Of a stretch of DNA of 60,486 nucleotides, positions 46,501-55,267 are shown piece after piece. Within the stretch, counting starts at the first letter, position 1. Each line of letters starts with the position of its first letter. The notes under the pieces are model-generated. The model did no database searches. It had not been told where the DNA came from and saw only the letters and a list, made by a program, of their open reading frames with translations. The DNA is from a bacterium (GTDB lineage: Bacteria > Calditrichota > Calditrichia > RBG-13-44-9). Where the stretch lies: the NCBI GenBank assembly GCA_020350205.1, contig CP070707.1, forward strand, positions 867,615-928,100, read 5' to 3'. Both the position numbers and the translations under genes were made by a program.

Positions 46501-47267
46501 ATATTTATCCACTCAGGGTTGAACCTGATTTGCAGACCTATTCGGTAACTCAACTCATGATTTTCAGGGAAGATAAAGATCGCTATTTTCAACATTTTTA
46601 TCTTCATGACGGTCAATTGAAACTATCCTCTCTTAACCGAGAATTTATCGACGAACCTGGTGGTGCACTGTGGGGTTCACTTATTCATAAAATGTTAGAA
46701 GATTTTTACCTAAGATCTCCTGCAGATGATCAACATAAAATAAAACAGCTGCTTCAACTTTTTGAATTCGAAAATAATGAAAAAAATATTCAACAGAAAC
46801 TTCTGCAGATACTCGATCAGATTCGTCACGAAAGATTCGCACAGAGTCTCGATCCAAAGGAAACCTACAGCGAATTTTCAGTGGAATTGCGTCTGGAGCA
46901 TTTTATTCTGAAGGGAATATTCGATGTTTTGTATAAAAATTCCAGGGGTATCTGGGAAATCATCGATTACAAGACAAATAGGATAAAAGCATCCGAAACG
47001 GCCAGTCTGGTAAAAAAATACTCCTTTCAGATGAAAACTTATGCCCTGTTGCTGGCGAACATCTTTCCTGATCAGCAAATCTATCCTGTTTCATTACTCT
47101 TCACCGAGCCGATGAAAAAGGAAGAGTATACTTTTAATGTCCTGGAAATTGAGGAGGTTCGTCTTGAAACGTTGGGTTTATTAAACCAGCTGTTTGAATT
47201 TGAAGCCTCAATTTTCAGACCAGGGTCATCTACCATAAAACAAAAGAACCCGGAGAACAAGAAATGA
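43599..47267 (+). CDS. addA: AddA-like UvrD-type helicase-nuclease
   Basis: A 1222-residue protein. The N-terminal UvrD/Rep-type helicase has Walker A with K28 in AGAGSGKTS and Walker B LVDEYQDTD near 385, followed by VGDPKQSIFGFR and, late in domain 2A, ITYHSAKGMEFPVVFLP and FYVAATRAKD. The C-terminal PD-(D/E)XK nuclease has D1123 and K1125 in IIDYKT. The length and layout match AddA, the helicase-nuclease subunit that resects double-strand breaks for RecA. AddB is normally encoded next door, but none is seen; 180 bp of non-coding DNA and ppa lie upstream. It overlaps the MEMO-like lipoprotein gene by four bases. Confidence 0.88.
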   Translation: MQNLSEKQLLALDLSRNLAVTAGAGSGKTSVLVNRYLHILLHFTHLSVKELLAITFTEKATAEMKDRIFDMIRQQYRENRSQQGRLFEILNEIHETQIFTIHAFCSHLLRQYPLESGLNPDFSILSEVETAELLHRMFREFLGSFDVKSHPQSKVMLRTFREFSPNRLLEMLTFFYHKRTQLFQFLETFAQKSPQEIQRDWQKTFQDYHQHTLQPLLNNTSFWNDLRVLSEWKTDPHTTGFEVQSQLKHLLDHYQKSPPDDVSRIISFIQIIDLLTKGDHGAYSAVPGGKKSWGEDGVNLFKNISVQAAGIASLLIPYESDIERTFSSIQKGLALIVLEFFRQIENEKLRLNVLDFDDLLIHTLKLVHSFPEIHTHLRKQYKFILVDEYQDTDLLQDSLVHLFCHDHLGNMDPNKVFIVGDPKQSIFGFRNADVSLFQTFMTEISSQVIEHQSSEPARKNDQKSDGIIVLDQNYRSNSQLIQFFNKTFQPIFRRDSEFDVEYQALQTTREDRQGKIPVVKLDIFPEEKKERTEEVIKQVHQIAQSIQHITDNSEFLKFKGPNHDPTYEKLEFGDIAVLIRSRTHLNRLEQIFRQHEIPYQTYKGVGFFHRQEVQDIYYLLRSSKYPEDDFALITVLRSDFIGLSDITLFYLNQIQGSNYWDRLHRMRDALQSDHIPLKVFDKKFAQFLQETGQKITVPELEKDIIETILSLYPAWHQLAVNGEYSKLLDNIIERLNIRVLLRYQTDGLQKLANLDKMIHTIFEYENQSSLYSTDLLDILKKQISGEIQEGEAIIFAEEENKVKIITYHSAKGMEFPVVFLPLLETSFQYNRQLLWDNTYGFSFLLERSGNASDKKSFAYNFLKNRDRQNIYAEEKRLFYVAATRAKDYLFLLGTTNKDLNPPQDSYLHWLFEAHDLYGDISPEFTDERGIRIRLHDDQAEDLAHVQSPDVTKFPMRDRKTLTARDIKNIYPLRVEPDLQTYSVTQLMIFREDKDRYFQHFYLHDGQLKLSSLNREFIDEPGGALWGSLIHKMLEDFYLRSPADDQHKIKQLLQLFEFENNEKNIQQKLLQILDQIRHERFAQSLDPKETYSEFSVELRLEHFILKGIFDVLYKNSRGIWEIIDYKTNRIKASETASLVKKYSFQMKTYALLLANIFPDQQIYPVSLLFTEPMKKEEYTFNVLEIEEVRLETLGLLNQLFEFEASIFRPGSSTIKQKNPENKK

Positions 47268-48376
47268 AATCAGCCATATTTTTTGTCTTAATTGGTTTTG
47301 TTCTTTTTTCCAGCTGTCAGTCAAATGATGGTCAAACCGTAACAGAAGAAAAAATCCGGGCGTTCACTGATACCCTGGGATATCCCCACAAAGCATTTCA
47401 GATTGATTCAGTCATGACGCGGATAAACCGCATCCATGGAAGAGAAAGAAGGAATATTTTATTCATTCAGGAAATGCGCCCGGAGATGAATTGGAAAATT
47501 GCAATCTGTCCCCATGATGATTATCACTACGCCGGAGAGATTTATCCCTATGTTTTGGAGAATCTTAAGACACCTACGATCCTCATTTTCGGAGTAGCCC
47601 ATAAAGCGAGAAATTTTGGTGTGGAAGATCAACTGGTATTCGACTCTTTTACGCATTGGGAAGGACCCTATGGACGGGTGAAAGTATCTAATTTGAGGGA
47701 GATACTTCTCTCAGATATTCCCCCAGAAACCTTTCAAATCAATGACAGTCTTCAGCAAACGGAACACTCCGTCGAGGCTCTCATTCCCATTCTCCAATAT
47801 TATCAACCGTCCGTTGAAATATTACCTGTTTTAGTGCCCTATATGAATTTTCAAACCATGGAGAAGCTTGCATCTCAGTTGGTGGAAACGCTTCATAATA
47901 TTCTGCAGGAGCATCAGATCGTGTGGGGTAAAGATTTTTCAATAGCGATTTCAAATGACTGCGTACATTACGGTGATGAGAGTTGGGGTGGAAAGAATTA
48001 TGCACCCTTTGGCACTGACACGGCGGGATATCGGGCAGCCACCAATTTTGATATGAATATCATAAGCGAATGTCTTATTGACCAGCTGGAGCCCCAGCGT
48101 ATCCGCCGTTTTTTTGAATATACCGTGGATATGAATAATTACAAGGAGTATGCCTGGACCTGGTGCGGGCGCTATACGATTCCCTTTGGACTGTTAACGG
48201 GTTATTATCTTCAGCAAGCAACAGGTCGAAATCCCTTGGAGGGGCAAATGCTGCGTTATTCCACCAGTATTCGGGGAGAAAAAATTCGGGTTGAAGACCT
48301 TGGCATGGGAGTGACGTCCCCGGCAAACATGCGGCATTGGGTGGGATACGTGGCAATTGGCTATCGGGAACTATAA
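47264..48376 (+). CDS. MEMO-like (AmmeMemoRadiSam system B) lipoprotein
   Basis: A 370-residue protein with a lipoprotein signal ending at C18 (LFSSCQ). The mature part resembles the MEMO family: PHDDYHYAGEIYPY corresponds to the PHAGYxYSG metal-site motif, GVAHKA to a GTAH-like strand, EHSVEALIPILQYY to EHSLExxLPFLQ, and NDCVHYG to the SSDFCHWG region that holds further active-site residues. Human MEMO1 binds metal in an extradiol-dioxygenase-like fold. Bacterial members are normally cytoplasmic and sit beside AMMECR1 and a radical SAM gene; a secreted lipoprotein version alone is unusual. The start overlaps addA as ATGA. Confidence 0.75.
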   Translation: MKSAIFFVLIGFVLFSSCQSNDGQTVTEEKIRAFTDTLGYPHKAFQIDSVMTRINRIHGRERRNILFIQEMRPEMNWKIAICPHDDYHYAGEIYPYVLENLKTPTILIFGVAHKARNFGVEDQLVFDSFTHWEGPYGRVKVSNLREILLSDIPPETFQINDSLQQTEHSVEALIPILQYYQPSVEILPVLVPYMNFQTMEKLASQLVETLHNILQEHQIVWGKDFSIAISNDCVHYGDESWGGKNYAPFGTDTAGYRAATNFDMNIISECLIDQLEPQRIRRFFEYTVDMNNYKEYAWTWCGRYTIPFGLLTGYYLQQATGRNPLEGQMLRYSTSIRGEKIRVEDLGMGVTSPANMRHWVGYVAIGYREL

Positions 48377-48409
48377 AGTAACTTGTCGAAAAAACTTCAC
48401 ATAAAATAA

Positions 48410-48443
48410 AAAAGGCCGAATTACTTCTGCAATCCGGCCTTTT
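48410..48443. terminator. Bidirectional rho-independent terminator
   Basis: AAAAGGCCG pairs with CGGCCTTTT around a 16-base middle that adds a short ATT/AAT pairing. A-rich DNA precedes and a T-rich run follows, so it works on both strands, ending the MEMO-like gene (+) and the TPR gene (-), which converge here. Confidence 0.85.
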
Positions 48444-48462
48444 CCTTTTCATTTCTACTCAA

Positions 48463-49581
48463 TTATTCATTTTCTTCAAGTTTTTTCTGCATTTCAAACG
48501 CTTCCTGAGCTTTGTCCTTCATACCTTTCTGCGCGTAACATACTCCCAGGTTATTCCAGAGCAGTGAGGAATCAGGGAACCTGCGGACGGCACCCTCTAG
48601 TACCGGCATCGCCTCATCAAAAAGTGCCTCGGCTTTTTCTTTATAAGAGGGGTCTTCAGTTTCAGTAAATTTGTCATTATACTGTTGAGCAGCCTGCATA
48701 TAACTCAAGCTAAGCAATTCGTAAGCATTTTGATTGTCCGGTTCCATCTCAACCGTCTTCTTGATATAGGGGATGGCTTCCAAGTATTGTGACTCATTAT
48801 AGAGGATAATAGCGACATTGTTGGGAATAGCTGGATTATTCGGTTGTAATTCCATTGCCGTTTTAAAATTTTGGAGTGCCTCATCCCATTTTTCCTGTTT
48901 GGAGTAGATTTCACCCACTGCCAACATCGCATCGACCGAATTTTCATTGACGCTCAATGCTCTCTGGTACATAGCCAGTGCTTTGTCAGTCTGATCAGAT
49001 CTGTAATAAAAATCACCCACAGTCACCATCAAGGTATCATTGGTGGGATTCATGTCAATCGCTTTGAGTACATATTTCTCGGCCGTGGCGGTATCCCCAC
49101 TCTCCAGGAATGAGACAGCCATCGGCGTGAGAGGTTCCATTCGTGAAGGCATGGCCTGATGGGAAAATAAAAACTTCTCGGCTGCCTGGGAAAAAAGTTC
49201 TTTTCGTTTTTCCGGATCCTGTTCCTCCCGGGCTGGATTGTAATAATTCTTCAATGCCGAATTATAATTTTCCGCAAAATACTTGCGTTGAAGCTGATCA
49301 ATCTGAGTCTGATAAGTAGGACCAATGGCTAAGCTTTTTTCAAAAGCCTGATTCATTTCCTCATACTTTTCAAATCGTCCATGTAAATCTCCCAAAAGAT
49401 ACCAGGCCTCGGCATTATTTGGATATTTTTGTACCGCATCCTTGGCAAGGGTATAGGCATTTTCATACTGCTGCTGGTTCATATTGATCACAACCCCTTC
49501 AACTTCCGGTGGCCGACATCCTGACAGAAGCATGACGACAAATAGCCCCATGACGATAGTAACAGCGAACCACTTTTTCAT
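48463..49581 (-). CDS. TPR-repeat lipoprotein
   Basis: A 372-residue exported protein. The signal peptide ends in the lipobox LLSGC, with C22 lipidated. The mature part is a chain of about six tetratricopeptide repeats, with the W-Y-L-G and A-Y-P pattern visible in AWYLLGDLHGRFEKYEEM, ALAMYQRALSVNENSV and ALQNFKTAMELQPNNPA. Such proteins scaffold envelope complexes; no specific function can be assigned. Its ATG overlaps the mtnA stop by one base (TAATG). Pairing a periplasmic TPR lipoprotein with a methionine salvage gene is odd and may reflect only co-transcription. Confidence 0.9.
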   Translation of the reverse strand: MKKWFAVTIVMGLFVVMLLSGCRPPEVEGVVINMNQQQYENAYTLAKDAVQKYPNNAEAWYLLGDLHGRFEKYEEMNQAFEKSLAIGPTYQTQIDQLQRKYFAENYNSALKNYYNPAREEQDPEKRKELFSQAAEKFLFSHQAMPSRMEPLTPMAVSFLESGDTATAEKYVLKAIDMNPTNDTLMVTVGDFYYRSDQTDKALAMYQRALSVNENSVDAMLAVGEIYSKQEKWDEALQNFKTAMELQPNNPAIPNNVAIILYNESQYLEAIPYIKKTVEMEPDNQNAYELLSLSYMQAAQQYNDKFTETEDPSYKEKAEALFDEAMPVLEGAVRRFPDSSLLWNNLGVCYAQKGMKDKAQEAFEMQKKLEENE

Positions 49582-50648
49582 TACTTTAACTCCTCCTGGT
49601 TTTGATACACTTGATAATTTAATTGTTTTATTGATTTTTCAAAGGGTGGAAATAAAATTCCCTGTTCTGTAATTATTCCCGAAACAAATTTGGCAGGAGT
49701 GACATCGAAAGCGGGATTCCAGCTTTTGGCTCCCGGAACGGAAATCTCCAGCTTATTCCAAATCCGGGTAATTTCGCTTGGATCACGTTCTTCAATGGGT
49801 ATGAATTCTCCTGAGGGTACTGAATGGTCAAATGTAGAAAGAGGAGCGGCCACATAAAAAGGAATTCCGTGATGCTCAGCAAGTACAGCCAGACTGTAGG
49901 TGCCAATTTTATTAGCCACATCCCCATTGGCTGCAATTCGATCCGCACCGACCAGAACCATATCCACCATTTCCCGCTGCATGGCATAGGCCGCCATATT
50001 ATCTGAAATGAGAACTGCCGGTATTTTATGATAATCAAGCTCCCACATGGTTAGTCTCGCACCCTGCAGAAGTGGCCGCGTTTCATCTACCAGTACCTTA
50101 TCTATTTTTCCCTGTTGAGCCGCATTAAAAATAATTCCCAGCGCCGTTCCCATACCGGCGGTGGCAAGTGCTCCGGTATTACAATGGGTTAATACGGTCA
50201 GGCGGTGCTTAAAGAGATCAATACCATGTTTAGAGATGTTTTCACAGCGATTGATGTCATCCTGCAGAAGGAGTTTTGCCTGTTCTAAAACCAGATTCAA
50301 AAGATGTTCTGGATTCGATTTCTTGGACCTCGATATCGAATCAAGTATTTCCTGTAGTGCCCACTGCAGATTTACAGCGGTTGGGCGGGATTCGGACAGG
50401 TAAGATGCTATAGAACGGGCCTGGATTAAAAAATTCTGGCGGGATGTTGGTCGCTTATTTCTCAAACCCAGATATAAGCCGAAAGCGCCCGCAATACCCA
50501 GCGCTGGTGCACCCCTGACACGCAATTTTCCAATCGCCTCGAAAACTTCCTCGACACAGGATAGTTTTCTTATGGTGAGTTTTCCCGGTAATTTTGTTTG
50601 ATCAATAATTTTAAGGGAATCATCCGCCCATTCAATATTAATAATCAT
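49581..50648 (-). CDS. mtnA: S-methyl-5-thioribose-1-phosphate isomerase
   Basis: A 355-residue protein of the eIF2B-related isomerase family. RVRGAPALGIAGAFGLYLG near residue 43, the catalytic C156 in HCNTGALATAG, DETRPLLQGARLT and D236 in GADRIAANGDVANKIGTY are all present. It converts methylthioribose-1-phosphate to methylthioribulose-1-phosphate in methionine salvage. The nucleoside phosphorylase-like gene at 31.5 kb and metH at 16.4 kb serve related steps elsewhere in the window. The related ribose-1,5-bisphosphate isomerase is a less likely alternative, given the length and the RGAPALG motif. The gene overlaps the TPR lipoprotein start by one base. Confidence 0.95.
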   Translation of the reverse strand: MIINIEWADDSLKIIDQTKLPGKLTIRKLSCVEEVFEAIGKLRVRGAPALGIAGAFGLYLGLRNKRPTSRQNFLIQARSIASYLSESRPTAVNLQWALQEILDSISRSKKSNPEHLLNLVLEQAKLLLQDDINRCENISKHGIDLFKHRLTVLTHCNTGALATAGMGTALGIIFNAAQQGKIDKVLVDETRPLLQGARLTMWELDYHKIPAVLISDNMAAYAMQREMVDMVLVGADRIAANGDVANKIGTYSLAVLAEHHGIPFYVAAPLSTFDHSVPSGEFIPIEERDPSEITRIWNKLEISVPGAKSWNPAFDVTPAKFVSGIITEQGILFPPFEKSIKQLNYQVYQNQEELK

Positions 50649-50907
50649 TAAATCCTATTCAGTTAAATCGCTGAAAAAGTTAGGATAATGAAAATTTCAT
50701 ATCAAGATATTTATTTTTTAAGAAGGTATATTTTACGTATCCTTTTAACAATAAATCAGAGTGTAACTTACAAAAATTTGGAGAGTAACTTGTTGGTCTT
50801 TTCTACCATGAGGGTGAAAGTTTGAATTTAAAAATAATCTGTTGAATCTCACTACTATTTCAGTTTTATAACGAGTGCATCTAAGATCTACAGAATATAC
50901 AAATGAA

Positions 50908-52230
50908 TCATTTTATCAGCATCATAATAATATCCATAACATTGGTGCCAGTCGGTCCGGTCATAATTAGTCCCCCGGTCTGGCTTAAAAATGTATAGGC
51001 ATCATTATTTTCCAAGAATTTCAGAGGGGACATTCCCATATTATTTGCTTTTGTCCATATGCCAGGATCTATCATGCCACCAGCGGCATCGGTGGGACCA
51101 TCGGTTCCATCCGTTCCACAGCTCGCAATCAGATATTGATGCTTCTCTCCACTCATGGCCAGCAGGGCCGCCAGGGCAAGCTCCTGGTTTCTTCCTCCTT
51201 TTCCCTTTCCCCTGAGGGTGACCGTTGTCTCCCCGCCCATGAGGATACAGGCAGGTTTTTTAACCGGCATATCTCGTTGAGCTATCTCCTGAGCAATAGC
51301 TGCGGCAACCCGGGCAATCTCACGAGCCTCTCCCTGTATTCGGGATGAAATTACCAGCGTATTGTACCCGAGTTCCTGCGCAACGTCTTCGGCAGTCTTT
51401 AAAGCGCCAAGATTATTCCCGAGGATAAAATGATTCACCTTCCGGAAAACCTCGTCCCCGGTTTTCAAGGTATCCGGAATTTTTGACTGAAGTCCCTTTA
51501 CAAGGTATTCTCTTATACTTTCAGGTACAGCATCGGACAATTTATATTTTTCTATTATTTGCCAGGCATCCTGGAAGGTTGCAGGATCTGGGGCCGTAGG
51601 TCCTGAAGCAATAGATTCAAGGGGATCTCCGATGACATCCGACAAAATCAGACTCACGCAGGTCGCCGGATAAATGGTCCGGGCCAATTGCCCGCCTTTA
51701 ACCAGGGAAAGATGCTTCCGAACCGCGTTGACTTCCTCAATGTTAGCGCCGCAACTGAGCAATAATTCAAACATGCGCTGCAAATCCATAAGAGAAATTC
51801 CCGGCGGCGGTTTCTCTAAAAGAGCTGATCCGCCTCCGGAAAGTAAACAGAACACTAAATCATTTTCACCCGCATCCTCGGCAATCTGTAATATCTGAGA
51901 AGTCGCCTGAATTCCGTTCTCGTCCAGAACAGGATGACCCGCTTCAAGAATACGCATTTTCCGGCAGGCCACACCATGGCCATACTTAACAGAGATAACC
52001 CCGTAAAAAATTCTGTCGCCCAGTAAATTTTCCAATTCTCGTGCCATAACTGCAGAAGCTTTTCCGGCGCCGATGATATAAATTCTATCATATTTATCCA
52101 GATCGAACTGTTTATCTTCAATTTTGAGGAGTCCTTTTTCGAACCGCAATTTATGTTTGATTAACCGATCGGGCTTAATGGCATCTATTGCTGAATTGAG
52201 AATCTGGATAGCATTTTCCCTGAGATTCAT
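50908..52230 (-). CDS. Glycerate 2-kinase (MOFRL family)
   Basis: A 440-residue protein using the ATG at 52230; the open frame extends 30 codons further, but AAAGG lies before this ATG and the extra residues look non-native. The N-terminal domain (DUF4147) has IYIIGAGKASAVMA near 50 and LLSGGGSALLEKP near 128; the C-terminal MOFRL domain has GGETTVTLRGKGKGGRNQE and TDGTDGPTDAAGG. It phosphorylates glycerate at C2, giving 2-phosphoglycerate, in glyoxylate, serine or sugar-acid metabolism. It stands alone with 259 bp of unremarkable AT-rich DNA between it and mtnA. Confidence 0.93.
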   Translation of the reverse strand: MNLRENAIQILNSAIDAIKPDRLIKHKLRFEKGLLKIEDKQFDLDKYDRIYIIGAGKASAVMARELENLLGDRIFYGVISVKYGHGVACRKMRILEAGHPVLDENGIQATSQILQIAEDAGENDLVFCLLSGGGSALLEKPPPGISLMDLQRMFELLLSCGANIEEVNAVRKHLSLVKGGQLARTIYPATCVSLILSDVIGDPLESIASGPTAPDPATFQDAWQIIEKYKLSDAVPESIREYLVKGLQSKIPDTLKTGDEVFRKVNHFILGNNLGALKTAEDVAQELGYNTLVISSRIQGEAREIARVAAAIAQEIAQRDMPVKKPACILMGGETTVTLRGKGKGGRNQELALAALLAMSGEKHQYLIASCGTDGTDGPTDAAGGMIDPGIWTKANNMGMSPLKFLENNDAYTFLSQTGGLIMTGPTGTNVMDIIMMLIK

Positions 52231-52462
52231 TATATCGAGCCTTTTTTCATGCAAAATAGAGATCATCCGCAATTGATGCAACCATTTTAAGCTTATCCGG
52301 CAAGTAGGGAGCTGATTCAACTTATACCGACACTGAATTCATATATCATTCCATAACTACCCATCATGATATAATGAGACATCAATTGAGCTTCAGAGAA
52401 TTTTGAAGGAAACTTGTTTTGTTCTGCAAGGTATTATCTTAAATTCACAGACCAATTTAACC

Positions 52463-52467
52463 GGGAG
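52463..52467 (+). promoter_or_regulatory. Ribosome binding site that decides the ABC exporter start
   Basis: GGGAG lies five bases before an ATC codon at 52473. No ATG, GTG or TTG occurs in the exporter frame between the in-frame stop at 52458 and the GTG at 52569. This motif is the reason to place the start at ATC. Confidence 0.5.
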
Positions 52468-52472
52468 TTCAT

Positions 52473-54212
52473 ATCCGAATTCTGATTTATTTAAAGGAAT
52501 ACCTGTTTCGTTATCGATCGAAATTCCTGTGGGGAATAGTCTTTGTACTTTTAACTAATATCTTTAAGGTGATCAGTCCCCGCATAGTCCAAAAGGCCAT
52601 CGATCTGTTGCAGCACTCCTTCCAGATGACCCAGATTCGCAACTATGCCCTGATGATCATCGCAGTAGCCTTCGCGCAGGGATTTTTTCTGTTTTTGATG
52701 CGACGCACTATCATTGTCGCGTCCCGGGAAATTGAGAATGACCTGCGTAATGACCTCTTCTGGAAATTGGAGGAACTTTCTTCAAGTTTTTACAATCAGA
52801 TGCCCACCGGAGATATTATGAGCAGGGCAACCAACGATATGAACGCTGTAAGGTCGGTCCTTGGCCCTGGTATTGCATACTCCGTGAATACAATTATGGC
52901 TTTTCTGTTCGTCATTCCCATGATGATCACCATCAGCCCCCTTTTAACCGCGATAGCTCTTATTCCTTTTCCAATTATGGCTGTTATCGTTAATCGTTTC
53001 GGAAAAGCCATTAATAAACGCTATGAAAAAATCCAAGCTCAGCTGGCTGCTATCAGTACTTTTGTGCAGGAGAATCTATCCGGCATTGCCATTATCCGAG
53101 CCTTTGTGAGAGAAAAACATCAGATGGAAAAATTTTATGAACTGAATGAAGACTATCTCCATAAAAATCTCAGTTTTGCCCGGGTGTATGCCGCATTTCA
53201 TCCGGTTCTGATGCTTATTATCGGCTTTGCAGTTGTTCTGGTATTACTGGGAGGTGGAAAATTGGTTATTGATAAAACTATTAGCATTGGTGAACTGACC
53301 GCCTTCATGTTATACCTCGGCATGTTGGTCTGGCCCTCCATTGCCCTGGGATGGGTCGTCGGACTTTACCAGCAGGGTACTGCTTCAATGAAACGGATCA
53401 GACATATCCTGGATGCTGATCCTGATATTGTCGACGGGCAGATTTCTTTGTTTCCTGACCAGCCTGAAGGTAAAATAGAATACAAAAATTTAAATTTTAG
53501 TTACGAAGAAACCCCGATTCTGGAAAATATTAATCTGACCATTCATCCCCAAGCAACCCTGGGTATTCTGGGACAAACCGGAAGCGGCAAAACCACATTG
53601 GTACGATTGATTCCTCATCTCTATCCCCTCTCCACCGGCCAGTTGTTCATCGATGAGCGCGATATTAATGAATATCAATTGAGCGCCTTGCGTCGGCAAA
53701 TTGGTTATGTTACACAGGATACTTTCCTGTTCTCAGATACCATTCACAATAATATAGCCTTTGCAACACCCGATGCATCCCGGGAAGAAGTTATAAGTGC
53801 CGCAAAAATTGCTGCCATCCACACTGAGATTCTGGAATTCCCCGAGGGATATGACTCCTATCTTGGCGAACGGGGAATTAACCTTTCCGGCGGACAAAAA
53901 CAGCGGGTTTCAATCGCACGAGCCATTCTGGCAAATCCCAAGATACTGATTCTTGACGATGCCTTTTCAGCACTCGATACATATACCGAGGACAGCATTT
54001 TACAGAATCTAAAAAAAATATTTCCTGATAAAACCGTGATTCTAATCTCACACCGCATCAGCACCTTGCAGAATGCCGATCATATCATCGTTCTGGAAAG
54101 GGGAAAAATTGTGGAAAAAGGTTCTCACGATGCCTTACTCCAACAGGATGGTTTATATGCTCACATATATCAGAAACAGTTGCTGGAATTAGAAATAGAA
54201 AGTGTCAGCTGA
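52473..54212 (+). CDS. ABC exporter, fused membrane and ATPase domains (MdlB/MsbA-like), probable non-AUG start
   Basis: A 579-residue protein if translated from ATC at 52473, a normal half-exporter length. The first conventional start (GTG at 52569) would give 547 residues and delete much of the first membrane helix: upstream codons in frame read RILIYLKEYLFRYRSKFL and continue to the family-typical SPRIVQKAIDLL. Six membrane segments (to about 300) precede the ATPase, with Walker A LGQTGSGKTTLV, the signature LSGGQKQRVSIARA, Walker B ILILDDAFSALD and the H-loop ISHRIS. It probably exports a lipid, peptide or drug as a dimer; no dedicated substrate gene adjoins. Asparaginase and Rieske genes follow on the same strand. 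Confidence 0.85.
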   Translation: MRILIYLKEYLFRYRSKFLWGIVFVLLTNIFKVISPRIVQKAIDLLQHSFQMTQIRNYALMIIAVAFAQGFFLFLMRRTIIVASREIENDLRNDLFWKLEELSSSFYNQMPTGDIMSRATNDMNAVRSVLGPGIAYSVNTIMAFLFVIPMMITISPLLTAIALIPFPIMAVIVNRFGKAINKRYEKIQAQLAAISTFVQENLSGIAIIRAFVREKHQMEKFYELNEDYLHKNLSFARVYAAFHPVLMLIIGFAVVLVLLGGGKLVIDKTISIGELTAFMLYLGMLVWPSIALGWVVGLYQQGTASMKRIRHILDADPDIVDGQISLFPDQPEGKIEYKNLNFSYEETPILENINLTIHPQATLGILGQTGSGKTTLVRLIPHLYPLSTGQLFIDERDINEYQLSALRRQIGYVTQDTFLFSDTIHNNIAFATPDASREEVISAAKIAAIHTEILEFPEGYDSYLGERGINLSGGQKQRVSIARAILANPKILILDDAFSALDTYTEDSILQNLKKIFPDKTVILISHRISTLQNADHIIVLERGKIVEKGSHDALLQQDGLYAHIYQKQLLELEIESVS

Positions 54213-54254
54213 AACGCGTTGCCGAAAAATCTCTAAACCCGGAAATACTGTTCC

Positions 54255-55253
54255 ATGAAAAAAATTCTCTTAATTCACACCGGTGGAACATTTGGAATGA
54301 TGCCCCTTCACCCCTCACAAGCACTTGCACCGACAGATATTGCAGATCTGATTCTGAAATATTTACCCGATATTCAAACCCTGGCGGAAATCGATTTTGA
54401 AATTTCATTTAATATCGACAGTTCCAATATCCAAATTGAACACTGGCAAAAATTGGGTCGTCTGATTCGGCAAAATTACCAGAAATATGACGGGTTTGTA
54501 ATCATTCATGGTACAGATGCTATGGTTTATACGGCATCGGCATTATCATTTATGCTGCAAGGACTGGATAAGCCGGTGATCCTGACCGGATCTCAAAGAC
54601 CACTGGCTCTTATACGCAGTGATGCCCGCTCAAACTTAATCAGTTCCATTGAACTCGCAACACATCCCATTCCAGAAGTAGGAATTTTTTTCGGAACCAC
54701 TTTGTATCGCGGTAACAGAACAATTAAGATATCCAGCACCAGTTACGAAGCCTTTGCCAGTCCCAACGCTGCCGTCCTGGCACAGGTTGGTCTGGACATT
54801 TCTCTTTCCAAAAACATCCTCGAAGCAGGGAATTCCTTACAATACCAGGATTCCTTCGACCATCAGGTCATCTGTTTCAGATTTCACCCCGGATTATCTC
54901 CGGATTACTGCCAGCACTTTATCAATTCTCCCATTCGCGGAATTGTTCTTGAGGCACTGGGGGTGGGAAATCTACCAATCAATGAAAATTCTTTCATTCC
55001 CTGGATAGAAAGTATGACCGATGCGGGTAAAATTGTCATCATTACTTCCCAGAGTCCTTATGGGAGAGTGGATTTATCGCTGTATGAATGCGGGCATCAA
55101 ATTAAAGACGCCGGAGGGATTCCTGCTTCAGACATGACAACTGCCTGTTCACTGATAAAATTGATGTTTTTACTGGGAAAATTTCCCTCGGACATTAAAA
55201 TGGTAAGGAAAGAATTTCAAACAGCCATAGCCGGAGAAATGTCCATATCCTGA
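54255..55253 (+). CDS. ansA: L-asparaginase (type I, cytoplasmic)
   Basis: A 332-residue asparaginase without a signal peptide, as expected of the cytoplasmic type. The first catalytic threonine is T12 in HTGGTFGM and the second is T87 in IIHGTDAM, followed by D88. LTGSQRPLALIRSDARSN covers the region of the remaining active-site residues. It hydrolyses asparagine to aspartate and ammonia. It starts 42 bp after the ABC exporter and 14 bp before the Rieske protein gene, and the three may be co-transcribed, though no shared function is evident. Confidence 0.93.
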   Translation: MKKILLIHTGGTFGMMPLHPSQALAPTDIADLILKYLPDIQTLAEIDFEISFNIDSSNIQIEHWQKLGRLIRQNYQKYDGFVIIHGTDAMVYTASALSFMLQGLDKPVILTGSQRPLALIRSDARSNLISSIELATHPIPEVGIFFGTTLYRGNRTIKISSTSYEAFASPNAAVLAQVGLDISLSKNILEAGNSLQYQDSFDHQVICFRFHPGLSPDYCQHFINSPIRGIVLEALGVGNLPINENSFIPWIESMTDAGKIVIITSQSPYGRVDLSLYECGHQIKDAGGIPASDMTTACSLIKLMFLLGKFPSDIKMVRKEFQTAIAGEMSIS

Positions 55254-55267
55254 AAACCTATAATATC

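Noticed and set aside
50649..50907. Possible small gene or RNA between glycerate kinase and mtnA
   Set aside because: Both strands were scanned; only short unsupported frames and no convincing structure were found.
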